Source: Glycomyces artemisiae (lineage in GTDB: Bacteria; Actinomycetota; Actinomycetes; Mycobacteriales; Micromonosporaceae). Taken from it: a stretch of 64,000 nt of DNA. The first letter of the stretch is position 1; every line of letters starts with the position of its first letter. The stretch spans positions 1-64,000 of the forward strand of contig NZ_PVTJ01000005.1 in assembly GCF_003002955.1 (NCBI RefSeq), read 5' to 3'. The notes under the pieces are model-generated. The model did no database searches and was not told the DNA's origin. It was given only the letters and a program-made list of their open reading frames with translations. Shown here piece by piece: positions 37,245 through 44,960 of the stretch. Position numbers and translations under genes: made by a program.

Positions 37245-38303
37245 GTGATCGCGCGATCCCCTCATCGCCAGCGTCGGCGGACCGGCAGCGCGGCGACCCT
37301 CGCCGCGCTCCGCTTGTCGCGCCAGACCGGCGAGGCCCTCGCCGACGGGCTCACCGGCAAGGGCGCCCAGGTGGCCGCCCGCCGCCTCGCGCGGCTCCTC
37401 GCCGCCGACGCCGTCGCCCTCGCCGACTGCGAACGCGTCCTCGCCGTCGCCGGGAGCATCGATCCCGATGCGGCCCAAGCACTCCTGGTGGAGACCCTGG
37501 ACGTCCTCGAACCGGTCACCGCCCCGCCGCTGCGGGCCGCGCCGCTCGTCGTCTCCGGCGACCTCGCCGGGTGCCTGCTCGTCTCCGGGGACGTCAGCGA
37601 CGCCGACCTCGCCGAGGCCGCCGACCTCGTCGTCCGCGCCCTCGACCACGCCGACCTGGTGCGCGCCCGCGAGCGCATCGCCGAAGCCGACCTGCGCACC
37701 CTCCGCGCCCAGATCTCCCCGCACTTCATGCACAACGCCCTCGCCGCCATCAGCGCCCACACCCGCACCGACCCCGAGCGCGCCCGCGAGCTGCTCACCG
37801 ACTTCTCCGACTACCTGCGCTACTCCTTCGCCGGGACCGGGGACTTCGCCACGGTCGCCGACGAGCTCCACGCCGTCCAGACCTACCTGGAGCTCCAGCG
37901 GGCCCGCTTCGACGACCGACTCGACATCACCGTGCGCATCGCCCCGGAGGTCCTGCCCGTGCCCATCCCGTTCCTGGTCGTCCAGCCGATCGTCGAGAAC
38001 GCCGTCCGCCACGGCTTCGAGACCAAGCCCGGCACCGGCCACATCGCCGTCCGCGGCTTCTCGGAGGGGCCGCTGTGCGTCATCGAGGTCGAGGACGACG
38101 GCGACGGCATGGACCCCGATGTCGCCAAAGCGATCCTGACCGGCTCGCGCGCCGGTTCGGGCCGCATCGGCCTCGCGAACGTGGACAAGCGGCTGCGGGC
38201 CGTCTACGGTCCCGAGTACGGCCTCTGGCTCGACACCGCCCCCGGCGCCGGTACCAAGGCCACCGTGAGAATCCCCCGCTACGCCCGAGGAGTCCACGCA
38301 TGA
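37245..38303 (+). CDS. LytS/YehU-type sensor histidine kinase
   Basis: 352 residues without obvious membrane helices. The His_kinase domain begins RTLRAQISPHFMHNAL; His160 is the phospho-acceptor, with a VVQPIVENAVRHG N-box and DDGDGM G-box. The first 140 residues form a soluble input domain. This is the LytS/BtsS type that pairs with LytTR regulators; the regulator gene follows at 38366. Its ATGA stop overlaps a mini-ORF. As it is flanked by two monocarboxylate-type symporters, the likely signal is a carboxylate or its uptake. Confidence 0.9.
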   Translation: MIARSPHRQRRRTGSAATLAALRLSRQTGEALADGLTGKGAQVAARRLARLLAADAVALADCERVLAVAGSIDPDAAQALLVETLDVLEPVTAPPLRAAPLVVSGDLAGCLLVSGDVSDADLAEAADLVVRALDHADLVRARERIAEADLRTLRAQISPHFMHNALAAISAHTRTDPERARELLTDFSDYLRYSFAGTGDFATVADELHAVQTYLELQRARFDDRLDITVRIAPEVLPVPIPFLVVQPIVENAVRHGFETKPGTGHIAVRGFSEGPLCVIEVEDDGDGMDPDVAKAILTGSRAGSGRIGLANVDKRLRAVYGPEYGLWLDTAPGAGTKATVRIPRYARGVHA

Positions 38304-38359
38304 GCCCGCACCCGCCCTACCCGACCGCTCGCTCTGCCCGTCTCCCCGAACCGGAGTAA
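38300..38359 (+). CDS. Mini-ORF 1, 19 residues, translationally coupled to the kinase
   Basis: Starts with the ATGA that ends the kinase gene and encodes 19 residues from MSPHPPYP to RLPEPE. It stops 6 nt before the LytTR gene start; GGAG inside its last codons serves as the binding site for that gene. A sequence-related mini-ORF ends the LytTR gene. It may be a real peptide or a coupling spacer. Too short for confident calling. Confidence 0.4.
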   Translation: MSPHPPYPTARSARLPEPE

Positions 38360-38365
38360 CCGCTG

Positions 38366-39112
38366 ATGAGTACCGGACTTCGAGTCCTCGTCGTCGAAGA
38401 CGAGTCCTCCACCCGCGCCGAGCTCGCGGGGCAGCTCGCCGAGCAGCCCAGCGTCGGCGAGGTCCAGAGCGCCGCCGGAGGCGACGAGGCCGTGCGCCTC
38501 CTCGGCGAGGGCACCTTCGACGCCGCGTTCCTCGACATCGCCATGCCCGGCCTCACCGGCATCGACGTCGCCCGCATCCTGCGGCGCCTCTCGCACCCCC
38601 CGGCCATCGTGTTCGTCACCGCCTACGACAACCACGCGGTCGAGGCCTTCGGCCTCGGCGCGGTCGACTACCTGCTCAAGCCCTTCCGACCCGAACGCCT
38701 CGCCGAGGCCGTCGCCCGCATCGGCCGCCGCCGCTCCGGCCCCGCCCCGGCGGGGGACAAAGCCGACGACCTCGCCGTCGTCCAAGTCGAGCTGGCAGGC
38801 CGGACGGTCTTCGTCCGCCGCGACGACATCGCCTACGCCGAAGCCCACGGCGACTACGTGCGGCTCCACTCCGGGCGCCACTCGCACCTGCTCAGGCAGT
38901 CCCTCACCTATCTCGAAGAGGTATGGGACGCAGCCGGTTTCGTGCGCGCGCACCGGTCCTTCCTCGTCAACCTCGCCTCGATCACCGAACTGCGCGTGAC
39001 CTCGACCGCGGGCCTCGTCGCCGTCACCGGCGCCGGCGAGGTCCCCGTGAGCCGCCGCCACTCCAGGCTGCTGCGCGAGCGCCTCCTCCAAGCGGTCCGC
39101 GGAGACGCATGA
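38366..39112 (+). CDS. LytTR-family response regulator
   Basis: 248 residues. Receiver domain with Asp12, phospho-acceptor Asp57, Thr85 and Lys105, then a LytTR DNA-binding domain from about 137 (GRTVFVRRDDIAYAEAHGDYVRLHS, GFVRAHRSFLVNLASITELR). It is the partner of the LytS-type kinase and likely controls the flanking symporter genes. Its ATGA overlaps a second mini-ORF. Confidence 0.92.
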   Translation: MSTGLRVLVVEDESSTRAELAGQLAEQPSVGEVQSAAGGDEAVRLLGEGTFDAAFLDIAMPGLTGIDVARILRRLSHPPAIVFVTAYDNHAVEAFGLGAVDYLLKPFRPERLAEAVARIGRRRSGPAPAGDKADDLAVVQVELAGRTVFVRRDDIAYAEAHGDYVRLHSGRHSHLLRQSLTYLEEVWDAAGFVRAHRSFLVNLASITELRVTSTAGLVAVTGAGEVPVSRRHSRLLRERLLQAVRGDA

Positions 39113-39174
39113 GCCCGCACCCGTCGCCCCACCCGTCCGGCTCGCTTCGCTCGCCTTTCCCCGAACCGGAGTAA
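39109..39174 (+). CDS. Mini-ORF 2, 21 residues, paralogue of mini-ORF 1
   Basis: Starts with the ATGA that ends the LytTR gene and encodes 21 residues from MSPHPSPHP to PFPEPE. Its ends match mini-ORF 1 (MSPHP...PEPE), and the nucleotides gagcccgcacccg and ccccgaaccggagtaa are shared. GGAG in its tail would serve the next gene (GTG at 39180), 5 nt after its stop. The two copies are the only matches in the window. Confidence 0.4.
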   Translation: MSPHPSPHPSGSLRSPFPEPE

Positions 39175-39179
39175 ACGCT

Positions 39180-39533
39180 GTGATTCAGAGGGTCCGAGTC
39201 ACCAGCCCCCAGACCCGCCTCGCGCAACGGCGCGGGGCGGACGCCATGGGGCGGCTCAGCCATCTCGCCGGGCGACCCGGGATGCCCTCCTCCGCGATCG
39301 ACCTCGAAGCCGCAGAACGCGCCCTGCGCCGCCAGCGCCGCCTCGCCGTGCGCACCGCCGCAGCGCTCGGGATCGCGCTCGCGGTCCTGCTCGCGGCCGC
39401 CGCGCTCGTGCCCGGCCGCCTCGGCTGGGCGGTCCTGTTCTTCGCGCCCTACCCGGTCTTGCTCACGCTCGCCGCGGTCCATGTGCGCCGCGCCGAGCGC
39501 GTCGAGGACGACCACGCGCCGGGCGGCCCCTGA
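39180..39533 (+). CDS. Small two-helix membrane protein, partner of the second symporter
   Basis: 117 residues from a GTG. A basic N-terminus (MIQRVRVTSPQTRLAQRRG) is followed by two membrane helices (LAVRTAAALGIALAVLLAAA and GWAVLFFAPYPVLLTLAAVH). It occupies the same place, ahead of an SSS symporter, as the DUF485 protein at 35114, and its stop overlaps the symporter start by 1 nt (TGATG). I infer an analogous accessory role. Confidence 0.7.
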   Translation: MIQRVRVTSPQTRLAQRRGADAMGRLSHLAGRPGMPSSAIDLEAAERALRRQRRLAVRTAAALGIALAVLLAAAALVPGRLGWAVLFFAPYPVLLTLAAVHVRRAERVEDDHAPGGP

Positions 39534-41059
39534 TGCTCGGGCTCGCCTCGATCACGCTGGTGCTCGTCGCCAGCGTCGTCATCGGCGTGTGGGGCGTGCG
39601 CGCCGCAAGGTCCACACCGGACTTCCTGGTCGCCTCCCGCTCGATCGTGCCGGGATGGAACGCCCTCGCCATCGCGGGGGAGTACGTCTCGGCCGCTTCC
39701 GTCCTCGGCCTCGCGGGCCTGCTCGTGAAGAACGGCGTCGGCGCGATGTGGTACGCCGTGGGCTTCACCGCCGGGTACGTGCTCGTCGCGGCCCTCGTCG
39801 CCGGCCCCATGCGCCGCAGCGGCGCCTACACCGTGCCCGACTTCGCGGAGTACCGCCTCGGCTCGCCGCGCATCCGCCGCATGTGCGGCCTCGTGGTCCT
39901 GGTCATCATGCTGCTGTACCTGCTGCCGCAGTTCAAAGCGGCCGGTGTGGTCCTCGAACTCGTCTCCGGCATCCCGTACTGGATCGGCGTCCTCGGCGCC
40001 GGGCTCGTGGTCTCCTCGACGATCGCCGTCGGCGGGATGCGTTCGGCCACGTATGTTCAGGCGTTCCACTACCTCGTGAAGCTCGCGTTCATCGCGGGCC
40101 CGGCGGTCGTGCTCATCGTCCTCGCCGGGTCCGACCGCCGCGAGGCCGCGCTGGCCGCGCACGGACCCGACCCGGACTGGGCCCGGCCGCTCCTGGACCT
40201 CGACGGCTCGGGCCACTCGCTCCTCGCCACCGTCTCGGTCCTCGTGGCGACCACGTTGGGCGCCATGGGACTCCCGCACGTCGTGATGCGCTTCCACACG
40301 GTCGCGGGCGCCCGCGCGGCCCGCCGCGTCGCCGTCTCGGTCATCGTGCTGCTGAGCCTGTTCTACCTCTTCCCGATCGTCTACGGGCTCCTCGGGCGCA
40401 TCGCCGTGCCCAGCCCGGAGGAGACCGACGTCGTGCCCGTCCTCGTCCCCGAAGCCATAGCCCCGGGCACCGTCGGCGCGGTCCTGACCGCGCTCGTCGC
40501 AGCGGGCGCGTTCGCGGCGTTCCTGTCGACGTCCTCCGGGCTGCTCCTCGCGCTCGCCGGGGGCCTCTCGCACGACCTGTTCGGCGGCTCGCTCTCCAAG
40601 CTGCGCATGGGAGTCCTCGTCGGGACCGCGCTCGCGGTCGTGCTGTCGCTGCCCGCCGCCGACGTCGACATCAACGTGCTCGTCGGCTGGGCCTTCGCGG
40701 TCGCCGCCTCCACCTTCTGCCCGCTCCTGACCCTCGGCATCTGGTGGCGCGGCCTCACCGCGACCGGCGCCACCGCCGGGCTCCTCGTCGGCGCCGCCTC
40801 CTCCACCGGCGCGGCCCTCGCCTCGGTGATCCTCGACCTGCCGCCGGGCACCTGGTCGATCCTCCTCGCCCAGCCCGCGCTGTGGACCGTCCCGTTGGCG
40901 TTCATCACGATGGCCGCCGCGTCCCGGCCCTCCTCGGTCCCCGACTGGGCCGGCGAGGCCGTGCTCCGCCTCCACGTGCCCGGCCGCTACTCGACCGGCG
41001 ACACCGGTTCCATCCGCAGCGGCGAAAAACGGTTCGACGGCTCCCGGACCCTCCGGTAG
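39533..41059 (+). CDS. Second solute:sodium symporter, ActP/MctP-like
   Basis: 508 residues, about 12 membrane helices, with SSS features: GEYVSAASVLGLAGLLVKNGVG, GGMRSATYVQAFHYLVKLAF and GAMGLPHVVMRFHTVAGARAARR. It is a divergent paralogue of the symporter at 35467. The C-terminal 35 residues are hydrophilic (RYSTGDTGSIRSGEKRFDGS). The stop overlaps the -10 of the erm leader promoter. Confidence 0.88.
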   Translation: MLGLASITLVLVASVVIGVWGVRAARSTPDFLVASRSIVPGWNALAIAGEYVSAASVLGLAGLLVKNGVGAMWYAVGFTAGYVLVAALVAGPMRRSGAYTVPDFAEYRLGSPRIRRMCGLVVLVIMLLYLLPQFKAAGVVLELVSGIPYWIGVLGAGLVVSSTIAVGGMRSATYVQAFHYLVKLAFIAGPAVVLIVLAGSDRREAALAAHGPDPDWARPLLDLDGSGHSLLATVSVLVATTLGAMGLPHVVMRFHTVAGARAARRVAVSVIVLLSLFYLFPIVYGLLGRIAVPSPEETDVVPVLVPEAIAPGTVGAVLTALVAAGAFAAFLSTSSGLLLALAGGLSHDLFGGSLSKLRMGVLVGTALAVVLSLPAADVDINVLVGWAFAVAASTFCPLLTLGIWWRGLTATGATAGLLVGAASSTGAALASVILDLPPGTWSILLAQPALWTVPLAFITMAAASRPSSVPDWAGEAVLRLHVPGRYSTGDTGSIRSGEKRFDGSRTLR

Positions 41060-41062
41060 CCT
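41025..41062 (+). promoter_or_regulatory. Candidate WhiB7-type promoter of the erm leader
   Basis: AAAAA (41025-41029) stands 3 nt before TTCGAC (41033-41038), a -35 candidate; 18 nt later is TAGCCT (41057-41062), a -10 candidate. An AT-rich stretch immediately upstream of the -35 is the hallmark described for WhiB7-dependent promoters. The start of transcription would fall at or next to the leader ATG (41070), giving a leaderless message. Confidence 0.45.
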
Positions 41063-41069
41063 GGCCCGC

Positions 41070-41144
41070 ATGTCGGGATCACCCGGGCTCAACGCGTGCG
41101 CCGCGTTCGGCCCGTACTTCACGCGGCTCCGCGCGGCGGCCTAG
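41070..41144 (+). CDS. Leader peptide upstream of erm (24 residues)
   Basis: The ATG at 41070 lies 8 nt after the -10 candidate, so this ORF would be leaderless. It encodes 24 residues, MSGSPGLNACAAFGPYFTRL then RAAA, ending 130 nt before erm. A hairpin-forming CGCGG-CT-CCGCG sits inside its 3' part and three more hairpins follow. Leader peptides that stall the ribosome with macrolide are known upstream of erm genes; this one resembles them in position, not in sequence. Confidence 0.5.
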   Translation: MSGSPGLNACAAFGPYFTRLRAAA

Positions 41145-41165
41145 GCCCCGCACGCGCACGCCTCC

Positions 41166-41252
41166 ACCGGCTCCGGCCGGTCCTTGACGGTGCCCTCTGA
41201 CGGCACCCGCTGCGCCACTGCGCGGTCTAGGCGAATCGACCGTCCTGATTCG
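41166..41252 (+). promoter_or_regulatory. Hairpins between the leader peptide and erm
   Basis: Three short stems follow one another: ACCGGC/GCCGGT with a 4-nt loop (41166-41181), GGTGCC/GGCACC with a 7-nt loop (41189-41207), and CGAATC/GATTCG with a 9-nt loop (41232-41252). They suit an attenuation or translation-control leader. No T tract is present, so control at translation or by mutually exclusive pairings is as likely as termination. Confidence 0.45.
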
Positions 41253-41274
41253 ACTACTTCCGCAGAGGTCTCCC

Positions 41275-42069
41275 ATGTCCCGCAGCCGTACTCCGCGCTC
41301 CACCTACGCCCGCGTCTCGAACCGCAAGCGCCTGTCCCAGAACTTCCTGGCCGACCCGCGCCTCGCGGACCGCCTCACCGCCGACGTCGGCCCTGACGAC
41401 CTCGTCGTCGAGGTCGGCCCCGGCGGCGGCATGCTCACCGGCCCGCTCCTGGACCGCGCCCGCCGCGTCCTCGCCTACGAGAAGGACACCCACTTCGCCG
41501 AACGCCTCCGGTCCCGCTACGGGCACCTCGACCGCTTCCGGCTCCGCACCGGCGACTTCCGCGACGCCGAACCGCCGCACGAGCCGTTCCGCGTCATCGC
41601 CAACGTGCCCTTCGCGATCACCACCGACATCGTCCGCTGGTGCCTGGACGCGCCCGCGCTCACCAGCGCGAGCCTCCTCGTCCAGCGCGAGTTCGCCCGC
41701 AAGCACACCGGCGACTACGGCCGCTGGTCCAAGCTCGCCGTCGACGCCTGGCCCGAACACGAACTCGCCCTGGGCATCCGCATCGGCCGCGAGCAGTTCC
41801 GGCCCGTCCCGAACGTCGACGGCGCCGTCCTCCACCTGACCCGCCGCCCGAAACCGCTGCTGCCGCGCCGCGCCCTCCGCGACTACCGCGACATGGTCGC
41901 CCTCGGCTTCACCGGCGTCGGCGGCTCCCTCGCCGCCTCGCTGCGCCAGGCGGTCCCCGCCCGCGCCGCCGCCCGCGCGTGCGCCGAGGCCGGGATCGCC
42001 AAGGACGCCCCGGTCGGCCTCGTCCACCCGGACAAGTGGATCGCCCTGTACAAGGCACTCACCCGATAG
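41275..42069 (+). CDS. 23S rRNA (adenine-N6)-methyltransferase, Erm family
   Basis: 264 residues. Erm/KsgA fold with N-terminal RKRLSQNFL, SAM motif VEVGPGGGMLTG (45-56), and the catalytic loop NVPFAITTDIVRW (110-122). An N-x-PF loop indicates Erm rather than KsgA (NLPY). Erm enzymes dimethylate or monomethylate A2058 of 23S rRNA, giving macrolide-lincosamide-streptogramin B resistance. AGAGG lies 10 nt before the ATG. The upstream leader, hairpins and WhiB7-like promoter suggest antibiotic-inducible expression. Base use matches its neighbours, so no sign of recent transfer. Confidence 0.88.
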   Translation: MSRSRTPRSTYARVSNRKRLSQNFLADPRLADRLTADVGPDDLVVEVGPGGGMLTGPLLDRARRVLAYEKDTHFAERLRSRYGHLDRFRLRTGDFRDAEPPHEPFRVIANVPFAITTDIVRWCLDAPALTSASLLVQREFARKHTGDYGRWSKLAVDAWPEHELALGIRIGREQFRPVPNVDGAVLHLTRRPKPLLPRRALRDYRDMVALGFTGVGGSLAASLRQAVPARAAARACAEAGIAKDAPVGLVHPDKWIALYKALTR

Positions 42070-42153
42070 GTACCAAGGGGGTACCGGACGGGCCGCCTCG
42101 GCCGATTAAGGTTGAGATGCCCGGCCCGGTACCCCCCTCTCTTGGAGCCATTC

Positions 42154-43149
42154 ATGAGCGAAGCCATCTGGATCGAGCTGATCAAGGTGCTGCCCGCCTT
42201 CCTCTGGATCGGGTTCGGCTTCATCGCGCTGGCCGTCGCCAAGCGCATATTCACGCAGCAGGCGCCCCGCATGACGAAGGTCGAGACCCCTTGGGTCACG
42301 GTCGAACTCGCCCAGCAGGCCATCGAGGAGTCCTACGCCCGCGGCCCCGCCGCCCTGCCCCAGCCCGACTGGAACGGCCCCTTGCCGCCGATCCCGGTCC
42401 AGCCCGGCGGCTACGCGCCGCCGCCCGACTTCGCCCCGCCGCCGATCACCGCCGCCGACGACGAGGCCACCGAGTCGGTACGCCTGCGCCCCATGAACAC
42501 CCCGCCCGCCGACGAACCGAACGACAACGGCGCCAAGCCGAAGAACGACGAGCCGCCGATCCCGCTCACCGAGCCCCGGCCGACCACGTACTACGCCCCG
42601 CCGCTCCCCGCCACGCAGGCCGGTTATCCCGGCGCGGTGCCGCTGCCGCAATACCGGCCCGGCCCGTCCACCGAAGACTCCCAGCGCGGCCTGCGCGCGG
42701 CCACCCGGCTGGCCCTCTCCGCAGACCTCCTCAACGGCGGCAGCATTCTCTGGGTCGACGACCACCACGAGTGGAACGAGCCGCTCATCCGGCTCTTCAG
42801 GACCGCCGGATTGAAGGTCGACACCGTGTCCTCCACCACTCACGCCGTCGCGGCCCTCAGCGCCATGTCGTACGACCTGGTGATCACCGACATGCGGCGC
42901 GAAGCCGAGCCCGACGGCGACGCCGCGGGAACCAACCTCCTCGACCGCATGGTCGAGGCCGGCATTCCGACTCCGGCGATCATCTTCGGCGGCAGCGTCA
43001 CCGCGCGCACCAGCTTCCATCCGCGGGCCGTCATCGCCACCAACAGCCCCGAAGAGCTCGTCGAGACCGTCATCGACATCGTCGGCATCCGCCGCAGCCA
43101 GCAGTCCTCCTCCGGCTCAAGCTGGATCGACCGCTTCTCCGGCAAGTAG
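42154..43149 (+). CDS. Membrane-anchored receiver-domain protein
   Basis: 331 residues from MSEAIWIELI; an in-frame ATG 42 nt upstream is less likely. One membrane helix (about 9-29, LIKVLPAFLWIGFGFIALAVA) is followed by a 140-residue Pro/Asp-rich linker and a receiver-like domain from about 196 (GSILWVDDHHEWNEPLIRLF). Acidic Asp202-Asp203 and acceptor Asp246 (VITDMRR) are present; the conserved Lys of receivers is replaced in IATNSPEELVETV. No HK or output domain is adjacent. Role unknown; it may be a membrane-tethered phosphorylation sensor. Confidence 0.75.
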   Translation: MSEAIWIELIKVLPAFLWIGFGFIALAVAKRIFTQQAPRMTKVETPWVTVELAQQAIEESYARGPAALPQPDWNGPLPPIPVQPGGYAPPPDFAPPPITAADDEATESVRLRPMNTPPADEPNDNGAKPKNDEPPIPLTEPRPTTYYAPPLPATQAGYPGAVPLPQYRPGPSTEDSQRGLRAATRLALSADLLNGGSILWVDDHHEWNEPLIRLFRTAGLKVDTVSSTTHAVAALSAMSYDLVITDMRREAEPDGDAAGTNLLDRMVEAGIPTPAIIFGGSVTARTSFHPRAVIATNSPEELVETVIDIVGIRRSQQSSSGSSWIDRFSGK

Positions 43150-43158
43150 CACGCGAAG

Positions 43159-43193
43159 CGGCGGGCGGGGCCATTGTGTGGCCCCGCCCGCCG
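43159..43193. terminator. Bidirectional terminator between convergent genes
   Basis: Perfect 15-bp stem (cggcgggcggggcca / tggccccgcccgccg) with loop ttgtg, followed on the plus strand by gtctttc. It lies between the receiver protein gene and the convergent peptidase gene. Confidence 0.75.
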
Positions 43194-43215
43194 GTCTTTC
43201 AATGTCGAGCTGTTG

Positions 43216-44094
43216 TCAGCTCCGCTTGTACTGCTCCCACCAGGTGAACGAACCCTTGTAGGCGCTGGGGGTGTTGTCGGCGGCGTGGCTCGCCAGCCCG
43301 TTCTTGCCGTAGAAGTAGTCGTGGACCTGCGCCCGCGCGACGGCGACCATGTCGGTGTCGCCGATGGCGTTCGCGTGGATGTGGTAGCTGAAGCCCTGCT
43401 CGGGGGTGCGCAGCCAGGCCGCGAAGCCGACATCGCGGAGGGCCTTGACCGTCTGCCAGCGCTGCGTCGTGGACATGCCGCTGACGCTGACGTCGACCAC
43501 GCCGCCGCCGTCGTGCGTGCCCGCCGAGGACGGGTTGCCGGTCGTGTAGGAGCCCTGCGTCAGTGCGAGGCTCCAGGAGAGCTTGCCGTCGGCGGCGGCG
43601 AGCATGTTCTTGGTGCGGGTGTTGACCCGCTTGCCGCCGTAGGAGTCCGAGTTCGACCCGATGCTGACCTGGCGGGTGACGGTGTACAGGCCGGTCTCGC
43701 TGCCGAGGCGGGTCAGCGAGGTGGGGCCGGGGATGCCGTTGGCGTCGAGGCCGGAGTAGCCGAGGGACTTCTGCCAGTCGGAGTACGCGGTGACGGTGGA
43801 GCTGCCGTAATGGCCGTCCACCAAGGAGGCCGCGAGGTGGTTCTTCGCGTCGAGCGCCTGCTCGACGGCCTTCACCGAGGCCGCCGCGTTGAGGGTGGTG
43901 CCGGTGCCGGACTTCTGGGGGTCGACCATCGCGGCCACGAGCACGAGCTCCATGTCGACCGAGGTCGCGGCGCTCGCGGACTGGAGTGCGAACACGGACG
44001 GGACCGCGGCGGCGCCCACTGCGCCGCCGACCATGAGGGCCCGGGAGAGCACCCAGCGGCGGGAGCGGGGGATTCGCGATTCTTGGTGGGTCAT
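43216..44094 (-). CDS. Secreted peptidoglycan-binding, M15-like peptidase
   Basis: 292 residues from MTHQESRIPRS; the longer open frame upstream is not signal-like. A Tat/Sec-like signal (RSRRWVLSRALM and a hydrophobic stretch, cleavage near ASAA) precedes a peptidoglycan-binding domain (VKAVEQALDAK to YSDWQKSLGYSG, GIPGPTSLTRLG). The catalytic part has THDGGGVVDVSV and FSYHIHANAIGD, the HxxxxxxD...HxH zinc pattern of the M15/VanY-like group. It is probably a cell-wall carboxypeptidase or amidase. Confidence 0.75.
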   Translation of the reverse strand: MTHQESRIPRSRRWVLSRALMVGGAVGAAAVPSVFALQSASAATSVDMELVLVAAMVDPQKSGTGTTLNAAASVKAVEQALDAKNHLAASLVDGHYGSSTVTAYSDWQKSLGYSGLDANGIPGPTSLTRLGSETGLYTVTRQVSIGSNSDSYGGKRVNTRTKNMLAAADGKLSWSLALTQGSYTTGNPSSAGTHDGGGVVDVSVSGMSTTQRWQTVKALRDVGFAAWLRTPEQGFSYHIHANAIGDTDMVAVARAQVHDYFYGKNGLASHAADNTPSAYKGSFTWWEQYKRS

Positions 44095-44296
44095 GCGATT
44101 GCGTCCCTTCGGAATTCCTGCGGCGGCGCTGCTCGCCGCCGCGGACGGAGCGGGGATCGGTCGGGGGTAGAGGTTCGAATCGTGACTGAGACCATACCGA
44201 AGATTTTCTTCGTTGAGAAGGACTCTGGTGAAACAAAACTCCAAGTAACCGTTGCCGGACCGTCGCTCCGTGTCGAATGGACGGTCGCCTCCCCGC

Positions 44297-44878
44297 TCAG
44301 GACGCCAGTGCGCTCACCTCGTCCGTGAACCGCTCGGGGGCGCTGAGGTGCGGGTACGGGCCCGCGGTGCCGTACACGGCGCACACGGCGCCGGGGATGC
44401 GCTCGGCGAGCCACGCCGCGTAGCCCGAACGCGGCTCGGACGCGAACACGGACACGTAGCGGCACTTGATCTTCCGCGGGCCCGCGGTGATCTCCTCCAG
44501 GGCCGCGGCCGTGTCCTCGTCCGCCGCGGGCGCATCGAGGGCCTGCTCGATCGCGGCCACGCCGTGGGCGACGTACCGGCACGCGAACAGCGAGGCGATG
44601 ATCGCCGCCCGCCCGTAGGCCGCGACGACCGGCGCGCGGGTGCCCATGTCCGCGACGAACTGGGCGAGCGTCTCGGCGCGGTCGCCGATCCGGCCGCCTT
44701 CGGGCAGGTCGAGCACGGCCACGGCGTGCGACGCGGCGAGGCGCGCGGCGACCGGCCACCACGCGGACCGGTCCTCGCCGGTCTCGGTCAGCAGCAGCAC
44801 GGGGCGGCCCTCGGCGCCCCACAGCTCGCCGGTCCACTCGGGTTCCAGCAGGTGGTTCTCGGAATACAGGGTCGGCAC
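44297..44878 (-). CDS. Alpha/beta-hydrolase-like protein without an obvious nucleophile
   Basis: 193 residues from a GTG with TGGAG 6 nt upstream; an in-frame GTG at 44932 has no binding site. The strand order suits an alpha/beta hydrolase (GRPVLLLTETGEDRSAWWPV, AVAVLDLPEGG), but the GxSxG elbow is AYGRAAI, with Arg/Ala where Ser should be. It may be inactive or act in ligand binding. Neighbours give no clue. Confidence 0.55.
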   Translation of the reverse strand: MPTLYSENHLLEPEWTGELWGAEGRPVLLLTETGEDRSAWWPVAARLAASHAVAVLDLPEGGRIGDRAETLAQFVADMGTRAPVVAAYGRAAIIASLFACRYVAHGVAAIEQALDAPAADEDTAAALEEITAGPRKIKCRYVSVFASEPRSGYAAWLAERIPGAVCAVYGTAGPYPHLSAPERFTDEVSALAS

Positions 44879-44960
44879 GATGGGCTCCAGTCGGGGAGTG
44901 CGGCAACGGGACGGCACGCCGCAGAACCGCACGGTCAGTGCGTCGGCGCGCAGGCTGGTC

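Noticed and set aside
44168..44190. tRNA T-arm-like ggttcgaatc
   Set aside because: No matching stem, acceptor arm or anticodon arm around it.
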